A stretch of DNA of 64,000 nt from Hysterangium stoloniferum (GCA_015178975.1 WHVD01000086.1:301869-365868); one strand, 5' to 3'; numbered from the stretch's first letter, positions 22,186-33,010 are shown. Notes: generated by a model from the sequence alone, not told the origin. Translations and numbers: made by a program.

Positions 22186-25100
22186 TTAGACTCAAGTTGC
22201 TCAGTTGTCCTAGGACATAACTGGTTTACCCACTACAATCCATTGATTGACTGGATAGCTAACAGTATAACTTTCCAGACACCCATGGCTTCTGAGGAAA
22301 CTGTACCCGCCACAGCCTCCACAGCACCCATGGCCTTCCCGGCACCTGCAGTCTCAAGGACTCCTGTGATCCCTATGGCACCCATGGCTTCCCTGGAACC
22401 CACAGCACCTCTGTCAATTTCTCTGATTAATGCTGCAGGGTTTATTAGGGCTACAAAAATGGACAGGTCCCAGGCGTTCACTATCAATTTAAAAATTGAT
22501 GACGCAACTGGTCATTTTTCAACCCTGGTATCATATCTGAATCTGAGCAAACTGCTGACCTAGAAGGCATCCCGGAGAAATATCATGACTTCGTGGATGT
22601 TTTTAGTAAGTGGAAAGCTGACCAGTTTCCACCCCACAGAGAATATGACTTAAAAATCGACCTTGAAGAAGGTGCCCAGCTGCTAAGGGTGCATACATGG
22701 AGGGGTTCTGGAGAAACCCACAGGAAATCCGGTAGGACTTGGCTTCAGCTTATAGGCTGTGCCCTCATGAGATCGTGTTGTCCAATTTCAAATGGGCGGA
22801 CAGGAATCCTGGGGAGTCCGGGTGGAGTTTGTGGGTCGAGAGGTCGGGGAGTTGAGATAGATAAGTCAGAGGTTGAGTGATAGATGCATTGGAGCCCGTG
22901 GGCTCTGACTAGTGAGAGTGGTGTAATTCAAAGAGGAATTTAGAGTGGAAAATGTACTAAAATTACTGGGGAGAATCTAAGCTGATTTTCTGACTGGATT
23001 GTATGTACAACATCTGCCAGACTATATAGACTGTGGAATGAATAACATACCAAATCCAGTAATAATGAAAATGAAACTAACAAACATAAAATGAGATAAA
23101 TAAACACCACACTTGGTGTTAGGAACAGGATGGAATGGAGCGGAGTCCAAATTGTGACAGATCATTTGACTATAATGGGAATGGGGCTCAGTTAGAGGGA
23201 TGATGGGTTTTCCGAGTGGGGTCCAGTGACTGATGCATGGGACAGAGTCGGACATAGCCAGGGACAGAGTCTGACGGGTATTCTGGTGACTGATACATAA
23301 AGTAACAAAGTCAAATGTGGACAATTCTGACATATGGAGTCTGGCAGGAATTCCGCTAAACTGACAATTGGTTTGTATAGGGTGCGGGTGCATATAAGTT
23401 AGTGCCCAGAGTCTGGCAGGAATTCTGGTCATAACACCAGCCACCCCTTGGACATATTTACCCACTTTCCTCCACGGAACCTTCTGAAATCCACAATTTC
23501 TTGGATGAACATTTGTCCATAGGTTTTATCAGACCCTCTAAGTCTCCTTATGGAGCACCTGTTCTATTGTCAAGAAAAAGGATGGATCCCTTAGACTATG
23601 TGTTGATTTCAGAGGACTCAATGCTGTCACAAAAATGGATAAGTATCCACTTCCACTTATATCTGACCTCCTCAATGCTCCACGGAATGCCCAGATTTAC
23701 ACCAAAATAGACCTTAAACATGGCTATCATTTGGTCTGGATCTCTGTGGGAGATGAATGGAAAACCACTTTCAGAACCCATTATGGAACCTTTGAGTGGT
23801 TGGTGATGCCTTTTGGACTCACCAATGCTCTGTCTGTTTTTCAGCATTTTATCAACAATATTTTCTCTGACATACTCGATGTATGTGTCATTGTTTACTT
23901 GGATGACATTCTTATCTACTCCAAGAATCCCACGGAACATGACAAACAAGTCCGTGAAGTTCTCCAGAGACTCAGACAACATGGTTTATTCACAAATGGT
24001 AAAAAATGTACTTTTGACACAGACTCTGTGGAATACCTGGACTTCATAATGGTACCCAATGGACTCCGCATGGATGAAACTAAAGTACAAGTCATTAAAT
24101 ATTGGCCAGAACCCTGAAAAGTTAAAGATATACAATCCTTCCTTGGCTTTGCCAATTTTTACTGACAGTTTATCCCTGGATATTCTGACATCACAGTTCC
24201 CCTTACGTGTCTTACACGTAAGGATACTCCGTGGAATGTTAATGATAAGTGTCAAAAAGCTTTCAATCTTTTAAAAAATTCTTTTTCTTCAGCTCCTATT
24301 CTGTTACATTGGAAACTGGACTTCCCACTCATTGTTGAAATGGATCCCTTGGACTATACACTTTGAGCCATTCTGTCTATCCAGGACTCCAATGGAGAAG
24401 TCCATCCTGTGGCTTTTCTGTCCTGGACTTTCACCGCAGCAGAGCTCAATTATAATGTTCATGATAAGGAACTCCTGGCAATTTTTTCAGCTTTCAAAAT
24501 GTGGTCACACTATTTGGAAGGCTCGGGAATTCCAATTGATGTTGTAACAGATCACAAAAACCTGGAATACCTTTCTACTATGAACCTTTTGACCTGCCGG
24601 CAGGCCCACTGGTCTGAATACTTATCCACTTTCAATATGATTATCCATTTCTGACCTGGCCATCTCAGCAGCAAACCCGACACTTTAACTAGACAATGGG
24701 ACATCTATCCTAAAGAGGGGAGCAATGACTATGCCACAGTAAACCCACACAACCTGAAACCCATTTTCATGAATCAGCAGCTTACTGCATCAATCTGCAC
24801 AACTTTCCTCATCCATCCCATTGTCCGTGGAATTATCATTATGGATATTGAAAAGTTACATCAAGCTATTCTATCATTAATTCCACTAGAACCCAATAAC
24901 TAAAGCACACTTTGACAATCCCATGGACCCTGGCCAACCCCAGTGGTCTCTTGACCAGCATGGTTTCATTAGACTTGACGATCACATCTATGTACCAGAC
25001 TCCAACAGCCTCCGCCTCAGGATCCTTCAGTACAAACATGACCATCCACTCTCTGGACATTTCGGGTTCAATAAGACTCTATCATTAATAAGAAGAGAAT

Positions 25101-26314
25101 ATACTTGGCCTGGACTCTGAGGATTCATTAAGCACTATTGTAAATCTTGCACTGCTTGTCCACACTCTAAATCTCAGTAACACAAGTCATACGGCCTTTT
25201 GAAACAACTCCTGATACCAGAATACCCGTGGAATTCCATCTCTATGGATTTCATTGAACACCTACTGGACTCTGAAGGCTTTTCCACCATTCTAGTCATT
25301 GTTGACAGATTCTCAAAACAAGGTATATTCATTCCTACATATAATACAATTACATCCATGCAGTTAGCAGAGCTTTTTATTATCCATGTGTTTTCCAGGC
25401 ACGACATAACTTCCAATCGAGGATCAGAGTTTGTGTCTCACTTCTCTAGTTCCCTTGGGAAATCCTTGGACATTAAATTACACTTCATGTCCAGACATCA
25501 CCTGGAAGGCGATGGACAAACTGAACATGTCAATCAGACATTGGAACAATACCTCTGTGTATATTGCAACTATCAACAGGACAATTGGAAATCCCTATTA
25601 CCACTTGCAGAATTTGCTTACAACAATGCACCTTTGGCCACTACTGGCATTTCCCCATTCTTTGCAAATAAAGGACATAATCCAAATGTTACAGTACATC
25701 CAGAATAAAATCTCACCTCTGCCTGTGCTCAAGAGTTCACCATGGACCTCCATGAGCTCTACAAAGAACTCTGGACTGCAATAAAGTCCACCCAAGAGCA
25801 ATATCAACATTCAGTGGACAAACACTGGATTCTGCCACCCAACTTCAAAATTGGCGATCGTGTTTTTGTCAAAGCTCAATTCTTTCGGACTACCTGTCCA
25901 TCAAAAAAGCTTGCTGAAAAATATTTAGGTCCATTTGAAATAACTGCACAAGTAGGTTCAGTTTCTTGGACCCTACAGCTTCTGAATAGCATGTGTGTGG
26001 CACACCCAGTATTTCATGTTTCTATGCTAGAACCTTGTACTGCTAACACTATCCTGCATCGCATGCAATCTCTGCCTCCTCCGGTCATTATTGACAGAGA
26101 ACCCGAGTTTGAAATCTCACAAATTTTAGATTCAAAAATTGATAAGCATTGATGCACTTGTAAACTGCTTTACTTTGTCAAGTGGGCGGGTTACAAGGGC
26201 ACCGATGAAGAAACTTCATGGATTTTGGCCACGGAACTTGGTAATGCCACGGAAATCATTACTGACTTTCATACAGCTTACCCACTCAAACCTGGACCAC
26301 TATCTTCTCTTTGA
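22186..26314 (+). pseudogene. Chromoviral Ty3/Gypsy pol, copy 2 (decayed, nested insertion)
   Basis: Homologous to copy 1 along its length: LDSSCSVVLGHNW, RT with [12 protein letters not shown], RNase H, integrase (FIEHLLDSEGF, TSNRGSEF, DGQTEHVNQ) and chromodomain (FVKWAGYKGTDEETSW), ending GPLSSL. Damage includes TGA at 24115, 24163, 24652, 25118 and 26150 (first base; CGA or arginine in copy 1 or expected), a TGA at 24364 of unclear origin, TAA at 25178 and 25706, a 1-bp loss near 23566 and a loss of a few codons near 25404. A solo LTR splits it at 22681-23436. No 3' LTR follows. RT and integrase catalytic residues are otherwise kept. Confidence 0.9.
22681..23436 (-). mobile_element. Solo LTR, Gypsy family 1 (copy B), nested in pol copy 2
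   Basis: 756 bp, TGCTAAGGGTGC ... GGTCATAACA, flanked by the perfect 5-bp duplication CCAGC (22676-22680 and 23437-23441). Removing the LTR and one CCAGC rejoins the codons for EEGAQ and PPLGHIYPLS exactly, so the insertion site is certain. Confidence 0.95.
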
Positions 26315-26419
26315 CCACACTCTGCAGACCCCATGTTACGTTTGGACTCATTCTCATTATTCTCCATCGCCCTATGTCTCTCTTTGCTTTTACAGGTTCT
26401 GACATGTTTTCAAGTCCTA

Positions 26420-26972
26420 GGAGGATATCTGAAAACTATTAAGTATACCAAATTCTAATATACTCTAAAGGTCATTTAAACATCTGGGGTGTGATTCAAA
26501 CATAATTTGGTTTTTAAAACTTTCAAAAAGTTTTAAACTCTCTTATACATTACAAACTAAAGAATCTTTCCAGACAAGTAGACAATAAAAAAAATTAGCA
26601 GTTTGAAACACTAATACTTTTAAAAAATAGATACCTTTAGATAGTCCATTCCATGCATATGTATATTATTGGCACCTCTAAATACATATGTATTACTTCG
26701 GAATGGATCTGTCAATCTGAACAGATTTCTACTTGATTCAACATACCCAGAATATATAGGGGGGTTTACTTAACAAAGACAGCTGTGGTATGAAAAATTT
26801 CCAATAATATTTTACATATTTTACATGGAAATAACTACATTACAACTTTTAAAAAACAAAGTACTAATAAAAGTATTAGTAGGCATCTGTAAAAGGAAGG
26901 AAATTATATATAATGGAATTTGTTAAATAACTATGGGTTGTATAAGATGTAATATGGAGAACTATTTCTGAT
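26420..26972 (-). mobile_element. Same MITE family, truncated copy B, inverted
   Basis: Reverse complement of most of 21506-22185, beginning GGAGGATATCTGAAAACTA. It lacks the other end, stopping near 26972, where a coding fragment begins. It lies about 100 bp after the end of pol copy 2, so the pol is bracketed by two inverted copies of one element. Confidence 0.8.
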
Positions 26973-27350
26973 GGGAACCCCATCCTCATGTGACCCAGCA
27001 TCCTCGGAACTCCCAATCTGTGGCTCTTCATAGACATAGCAGCCATACTCCACCAGGAACTTCCAAAATTCCTTGCAGAGCCTGCAGAGTTCCCTAGCCA
27101 CTACCACCTGCACCTTGTTGCTCTTCCTAAGCAACTCGTTTTGGGCCTCTATGCCCTCAGCAATCCATCCTAGGACCTCATCCAAACCCGAAATCCCATC
27201 CGACCCACTTGTTTCCCATGCCAGGGACCCCATGGGCTGCTTATGAATGAGCGAGCACCTCAAATAAATAGTAGAACGTAATTTATTGGAAAGTGGAAGT
27301 GAAAGGGCCAATATCGCAACACCTCGAGTCCGCTGGAATGCGCATGCCAA
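26973..27350 (-). pseudogene. Fragment of a hypothetical coiled-coil-like protein
   Basis: A minus-strand frame with LDEVLGWIAEGIEAQNELL and a helical, charged stretch, ending EDGVPIRNSS where it enters the MITE copy. The amphipathic helix and Glu/Gln-rich ends suggest a coiled coil of the kind linked to repeated elements in Agaricomycetes, but I cannot name the family. The 3' end is cut by the MITE. Confidence 0.4.
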
Positions 27351-27359
27351 TTGGTTTAG

Positions 27360-28450
27360 TTGCAGCAGATCGGTCTAATAGAGATCGTGTTTCATCTGTG
27401 GAGCTATTAAAAATAGTATGAGTTGACTTATTGTAATACACAATCTACAAGGGTTTAATAGGCTTGTAATAGAAGTATTTGTGTGTCAATCAATGTGTCA
27501 GTTAGTGAATCACCTTCTGACATGATAGGTTTGGTGCTAGTTTAGGTGTACACTGGTTCTGTCATGCATCAGCCTCAGAATGCATGGTCCACAATAACCA
27601 TCTTCATATGAAAAATTGAAGAAATGGGTGAACCGTCCCTAGGAAAAAGGTGTTTTCATCACCAGTTCCAACAGGAGCCCACTCAGCTACTTATAATTAG
27701 ACAATGTTTAGATAGGTGCAAGTAGCTGTCAGCATTACAGATTTTCCTATAAGCTGCACTCAATTCTAACTTTCTTCACACAACCTGATAGAAAACCAAC
27801 ATCTGGTGATCAACCTTGGGTTCCTTAGGGAATCTAAGAATCAAGAACATGATCCAATAAGTTTTCCATTAACAGCACAATGTCGACTGACCCACGATAA
27901 TTATTTAGCTTCCAGTTCAATGAAAATTCATCTTGGTAGATCCTTCCAAATTTCTATGAGTACCACACCTTTTACAATGATGGAACTTACTTAACAGATT
28001 AATTAAAAATCGCCCTCATCCTCTGTATTGGCCACAATAAGAAACCCTACCCTAATGTGCACAATTTTGGCACTCGATTAATTGCCAGTTCTGCAATCGG
28101 ATGAATACATATATATGGGTCTACATGGCATTATAATAAGGACCAAACAATTAATGTATTAACCAAGGAAAAATAATGGGTTCAGCTATCTCGAACTCGA
28201 GAATGCCTCATGCATTCTGAATGTCCATAAGATTTGGGACCCAACTGCGAGGTCAACAAAAAGGGATTTGTGAAATCAGGTGCTAGATGTTCCGACAACA
28301 GGTCACAGTGTGCCGTATACCTTCGATAGACATCAGTCATGGCGTTGAACCAGTTCTATTTCTTGTCTGCTGGTCACCAGGCATAGACCGGTCAAGCAAA
28401 AATATCGCATAGTTGTATGTTTCGACAATCTGATTATGGAAACTTGAATA
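27360..28450. other. Intergenic, nothing recognised
   Basis: No frame over 62 codons that looks coding, no repeat partner found by eye. Confidence 0.4.
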
Positions 28451-28453
28451 CTT

Positions 28454-28750
28454 AAGGGGCTATCACAGTGGCCTCTTTCGTGCTGTTTTGATGCCGTGTT
28501 CCGACGAAAACGACGAAAACGCCTCTGGACCCGTTTTCCCCATTAGACTTGCGTTAATTATATCTACTTACTGTGAGACTTTAATTCTATCTCTCGAAAA
28601 GTGACTAGTAATTTATTACACAAGAACTAGCGCAACACTGCGAACTTGAGTTGAACAAAGGGATATCACAGGTGACACCAGTTTTCGGGACTTCCCGAAG
28701 ACCAAAAACCATTCGAAAATGGCACCAAAACGGCCCCTGTGATACCCTCT
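28454..28750. mobile_element. Candidate MITE with TATCACAG inverted ends
   Basis: About 297 bp. Left end aaggggctatcacagtggcc and right end, inverted, agagggtatcacaggggcc; inside, CGTTTTGGTGCC-like sequence recurs near both ends. A target duplication is not clear. Only one copy is seen in this window, so the call rests on the inverted ends alone. Confidence 0.5.
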
Positions 28751-29118
28751 ACTATTTCAGATCATCGGAACTACCCAAATCTGCGGCTACTCTCCAAGTA
28801 CTCTCCAAATAGGCCTTTCCCCCCCAGCTACTTTCAGCTGGACTAGTACCTCAGCTGATCTAGGTACTAGTCCAGGGAGGTATTATATGTCGTAGGTATT
28901 CAAAAAATTAGGTGCTGCGGATATTTAAATACAATATTTATATTATACGCAGATGATACGTGTAATTTCGCCAAAATTGCTTTGGAGTAAAGCATGTAGT
29001 ATCCTAGGCTTTCAAAGGTAAGCATTCAACGTCCATAAAGGCTCCTGGGACTTTCTCTACGAGCTTCTCAGGTCCTGGCTTCCTGATGTGTAACATCCGC
29101 ATTGGGCCGTATCCGCCG

Positions 29119-29388
29119 CTATATGCAGATTACACTGCCGGGGATATCACACGGACATTTGAAAGAGACACCAGAGAATTTTTGGCATAATTTGCCAAAC
29201 CTGGCGACCACTTTCCCCTCTGTGCGGCTATGGGTGGTCTTACATTGTTCGCGTTATTCGTTTCTCGTAACCAAATTCAGGGATATGGACCGTGAGAGCA
29301 CATGCAAATTGCGTGGAATTGCCGTTGCAGTGGTTTGTGTGACAATGAAGGCAATGGATAGGAAAATGAGAATTTTGAATGATATCAT
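29119..29388 (-). pseudogene. Small secreted cysteine-rich peptide, member 3 (one internal stop)
   Basis: The frame opens with ATG and a signal peptide (MISFKILIFLSIAFIVTQTT, then ATAIP) nearly identical to the members at 31454 and 54270. It stays in frame for 90 codons to TAG but is broken by a TAA at 29254-29256, after TRNE. Beyond it the frame carries KLCQKFSGVSFKCPC and ends VICI, echoing the HICI end of the 31454 member. Cysteine spacing is changed (C-X9-C-X-C-X7-C). Either a recent pseudogene or a truncated 44-residue peptide. Its promoter is intact (see 29389-29470). It forms a tandem pair with 31454-31645, 2.3 kb away. Confidence 0.6.
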
Positions 29389-29470
29389 TGCAAGTGCATT
29401 GTGTTTGAGGGCTTGATTCTGCATCTATTTTCCTTTATATGTTGGTTAGGGGATCCTTAGCGGCACCAGG
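29389..29470 (-). promoter_or_regulatory. Core promoter of peptide member 3
   Basis: On the minus strand GGTGCCGCTAAGG (29457-29466 core), then TATAAAGG (29432-29439) 51 bp before ATG, then AAGCCCTCAA. The same three blocks stand in the same order before the other two members. Confidence 0.65.
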
Positions 29471-29690
29471 TCCAATGCCAAGTTGAAGAAATTCACACTC
29501 CCACCATCCTCCCGCCATCCACCGGCAGTCTGGGAAATCTTTAAACATGCTGCTGGAGTGACTGTTATCATTAATTTTTTTCAACAGATTGATAAAATTT
29601 TCGGTACATAAAAAAATTGCGCAGTACTCAAAAGATAGTTTCCAGTTTGAAGGTTTTTTGCCTGCTCCCGAGGTATTCATACCACTCCTA
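29471..29690. repeat. Upstream arm of the tandem duplication (pair with about 31740-31950)
   Basis: Sequence upstream of the peptide promoter, aggtccaatgccaagttgaa with attcacactccc, and aataattttt/acataaaaaaattgcg and tgctcccga motifs, recurs in the same order at 31738-31950. It shows that gene plus several hundred bp of flank were duplicated together. Confidence 0.6.
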
Positions 29691-29699
29691 GAGGGTCCT

Positions 29700-31450
29700 G
29701 CAGACATTTTGACTCGCATAAAGGAATTGGAATTGCAATCCCCCAACTTCTATAGGCGAGATAGCCCGTCCCAGCTCTACTTTATCCAACAATACTTGAT
29801 TAACTGTTCCCTAGACTCTTAGATTAATTATAACTATATTGTCTGGGCATGGTCTAGGATCCCTGATGTGTCCTGTCTCATTTTGGAGAGTGCTGGAGGC
29901 GCCTGAATTCTCCAGAAAACCCCCTGCCAGTGATGGCTCCCAGCTGCATTAATTTTATGGAACGTATGAAGTTATTCCAAGGATGTCCAAATGCGAGGAA
30001 ATTGCGTGAAAATTTTTATATATCTTAAATATCTCTTCGAGTACTTTTTCAAATATACATGTATATAGATCAGGTACCCAGATATATAAACAGGGGCAAC
30101 ACAATCTCGACAGATATCCCCTTGCTGGTGGGCGGACGCCGTTCAAAGTTTTCTCCTGTGGAACAAACTTCCAGCTATCAGCATTGAAGAGATCGCCGGC
30201 AGAGGTTAAAACTCGCTTGACACATTGAATTGTCTGAACCGGTGATACGCACGAATCGGTGAGTTGGCAGTTTTTTTTAACGTATTACCAATTAATGCCA
30301 ATAACAAAGCCGTCGGATTCATCTCATCTGTGCACTCTTGCAGAGACTTGGGTCACGTGAATGTAAATTTTTTTTTGAATGTATTAAAAAAAAAAACTTG
30401 GGTCACGTGAGAGGTACTTTTTTTTAAATACATTTGTATACCACATCGCATAACGTAGATACATAGCGGGAGCAGGTACCCTAATGGTAGGTGGATAGGT
30501 ATGTAGGTAATAGGGCGAGTAGGTGTGGGTCACGTGAGAGGTACTACTACGTTTATCTTTGTCTCGAGCGGACCCCCAGTGGAAGCGAATCCGGGGGCCG
30601 CAGGCTCCATTGCACAAAGCATGCTGATGGGGACATGAGCGAGCCCCAACAGCATGCCAAACTAGTAGTAAATACATGAAAATTCAATCTAAACTACAAG
30701 TTTTAGGGCAATAAAGGAGGAGGAAAGGGTGGTGGGAAAAAGAAAACTACTCAAGGCAAGGCTGAGCAATACCTTGAGGGCCGGCCACTCAGACGGTGGT
30801 GGCAAGAGACAAAGGCGCAAGGAAAAGGTTCCCCTATAGCGGAGCTTAAATGGGGAAAACACTCCCATTACAAAGACCGCGGTCTAATTTATTAGCCCGT
30901 TCCAGGATTTCTGGGGATATACGATGTACCTCTTTTTGTGTCGGAATAATATGCATTCCGGCTCTATACCTCATCATCAATTCCATTCTGCGAATGCCAT
31001 TATATTATTCCTTTTGTTTAGCTTTTTTTTTGTTCGTAGTACTTATAAGCACGCTGTACTATAATAGATCCCTTGGTTGATTTCACTATCCCGTGATGAC
31101 TGAGTTACTATTTGTTATAAATTATCGCGAGGCGGTGACATCTTTCAATCTCTACAGGGTTCTTCCTGTTGAAATAAATCTGGTGCTGTTCTTAGACCGA
31201 GTTATTTCCATTTGACAGAGTAAGTAACAATTAACTCTTTGCAAACGGATAAGGACTACCATACATGTATCGTCCTTATATACACCTAATATTGGCGTAT
31301 GGTCTGTGCTCCTTGTTTCTCGCATATCAGATTCCCAAAATCCAACACTTCCATCTTCCCCAAGAGACCCTCCTGCTTTCCTTGCCTATGCTCCCCTTTC
31401 TGGACTTCATGGCATTCAATCTGTGGAAAGGTTAATTGGTCTTCGGATTC
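29700..31450. other. Intergenic stretch with E-box cluster, no supported gene
   Basis: Short frames only (for example 30850-31080, one hydrophobic stretch). None has a start context, splice pattern or relative that I can support. The E-box cluster at 30353-30537 is listed separately. Confidence 0.4.
30353..30537. promoter_or_regulatory. Three TCACGTGA (E-box palindrome) sites
   Basis: Identical octamers at 30353-30360, 30403-30410 and 30530-30537, each in the longer shared context GGGTCACGTGA, the last two followed by GAGGTACT. The octamer is the classic site of bHLH factors such as yeast Cbf1. Poly-A and poly-T runs lie between them. The controlled gene is not evident. Confidence 0.5.
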
Positions 31451-31453
31451 ATC

Positions 31454-31645
31454 TTATATGCATATGTGCTTACTGCAACATGTGCAACGGGGCCCGAACC
31501 AGCAAATATATTGGGGTTCTATGCATGTTATGTAGCACGGCGCCCTATGGAGCTCGGTTTCGTCCGGCTGTGGAATTGCAGTGGCAGTGGTCTGCGTGGC
31601 AATGAAGGCAATGGCCAGAAAAATGAAGGCTTTAAATGATTTCAT
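31454..31645 (-). CDS. Small secreted cysteine-rich peptide, member 1
   Basis: 63 residues, single exon. Residues 1-23 are a clear signal peptide (MKSFKAFIFLAIAFIATQTT, then ATAIPQP). A short spacer is followed by seven cysteines in the pattern C-X3-C-X6-C-X5-C-X-C-C-X4-C and the end HICI. The member at 54270 has the same spacing from the second cysteine on, although the residues between differ, which points to a conserved disulphide fold under fast change. It is likely secreted; a role as effector, antimicrobial or signalling peptide is open. It does not match the MSDIN toxin precursors. Adjacent tandem paralogue at 29119-29388. Confidence 0.75.
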   Translation of the reverse strand: MKSFKAFIFLAIAFIATQTTATAIPQPDETELHRAPCYITCIEPQYICWFGPRCTCCSKHICI

Positions 31646-31745
31646 GGCAAGAGCAGGGAGGTTCGATTTCTGGTTGAGGGCTCAATCGCGCATCTGTTCT
31701 CCTTTATAGGTTGGCCAAAGCAAGATTAGCGGCACCAGGTCCAAT
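31646..31745 (-). promoter_or_regulatory. Core promoter of peptide member 1
   Basis: Minus strand: GTGCCGCTAATC (31724-31735), then TATAAAGGAGAA (TATA at 31701-31708, 63 bp before ATG), then GAGCCCTCAACCAGAAATCG and CCTGCTCTT just before ATG. Almost every block is repeated before the 54270 gene, 23 kb away. Confidence 0.7.
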
Positions 31746-31959
31746 GCCAGGTTGCAGAATTCACACCCCCGGGATTTCTCCGCGGTCTAGGGAATCTCGG
31801 CCGTTCTGCCTCACGGTGTGATTATTAGGCATTTTGCCTAATATTTCAACAGGTTAATAAGATTTACGCCCTCAGTTACATAAAAAAATATTGCGGAGGG
31901 CTCACAAGACTTCTTCCAGTTGGAGAGCCTCTTCGCTGCTCCCGACATGTAGGGTGAAA

Positions 31960-33010
31960 CCATTTGTCCCCCGCCACTGAGGGAAAGAAAAATTACAACT
32001 CACACGCCTATTCAGGCATTGAGCATGCCTCAAAATTTTTATATAATTTGGAAAAGTGCCTAGAGCATTCTTCCGAATTGATGAAGTCCCCAACCCACGT
32101 CCAAACACTCATACATTTTGTGGTTTACTTTCCATCGATTTTACTAATATTCCGAGATTGAGAATTTGTTCCTCAACGCTTCAAACTTTCCCCTTTCAGC
32201 AATGGCGACGAAATCTGTAAGTTGACAGCTATTTCAAGCAGGCGACGAAAGGCGGCAGGGGCGACAGGAACAGCCTACCACGGTTCTTGCCAAGAAAGAT
32301 GTGGGCAATGAGCACTATTAAGGACCTTCAGCCCTACATTGTAGAAACGTTGACGCTCGTAGACCGAAATACGCAACTCTCATATTTACATTCGTTCTGC
32401 AACTTTTGTGATACGCGATCAAATGCTGCTGAAACAGCTCCACCGAAATTCTGCTGTGACTTGACACGATATTTATGTGACTGCCTGCGTGCCACTTCGT
32501 CTTATACTTATGCGCGTGACGCAACAATCTATTTTTACACTCACGCCCTTCGACTCTAAACGAAGTGCGCTGACCTAAGAAAGCTTCCCTGTAGCCTAGC
32601 GGTCACCAAAAAATGCAAAGAAAACTTGGCTGCAGGCATCCCAATGAGCCTACTGTTAGTTTTTATGGTTACGGCTCGAGGTGCAGAATCAGTAGCGCTG
32701 TATTATGTAATAATAATTACAGAGCTTCTTTGTCCACTGCGCACATCATCCGGTCAGCATTGTCATATTTCGGTCAGCCATTTCTAACACCTACTGTGAC
32801 TCAGAGTAACATTGTCCATAAGGAGGTAACAGATGTTAGAAAGGAAGACCTAATAATAAACTCAGCCTCGTAGTAATATAACGGACTAAACAAAATACCT
32901 AATAATAAACTATAATATGCATAAGTATACTGAGAGAATGATGTGAGTGAAGCAACTTACCTCAGTCTCATAGTAGTATAATGGCTGAGGATAAGGATGT
33001 CCTAGCTACT
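31960..33010. other. No firmly supported gene
   Basis: Frames at 31964-32161 (65 codons) and 32287-32559 (90 codons, cysteine-containing) are open on the plus strand but show no signal peptide, domain or splice support. The short direct repeats cctaataataaac (32849, 32899) and tagtataatggct mark repeat debris before the Tc1 element. Confidence 0.4.

Noticed and set aside
26314-26420. 3' LTR of Gypsy copy 2
   Set aside because: Only a chance TGTTACG at 26334; the rest does not match family 1 LTRs.
31454-31645. Basidiomycete pheromone precursor (CaaX end)
   Set aside because: The end HICI has cysteine at position -2, not -4, and there is a true signal peptide.
31454-31645. MSDIN-type toxin precursor
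   Set aside because: No MSDIN-like leader and no flanking prolines around a core; cysteine-rich instead.
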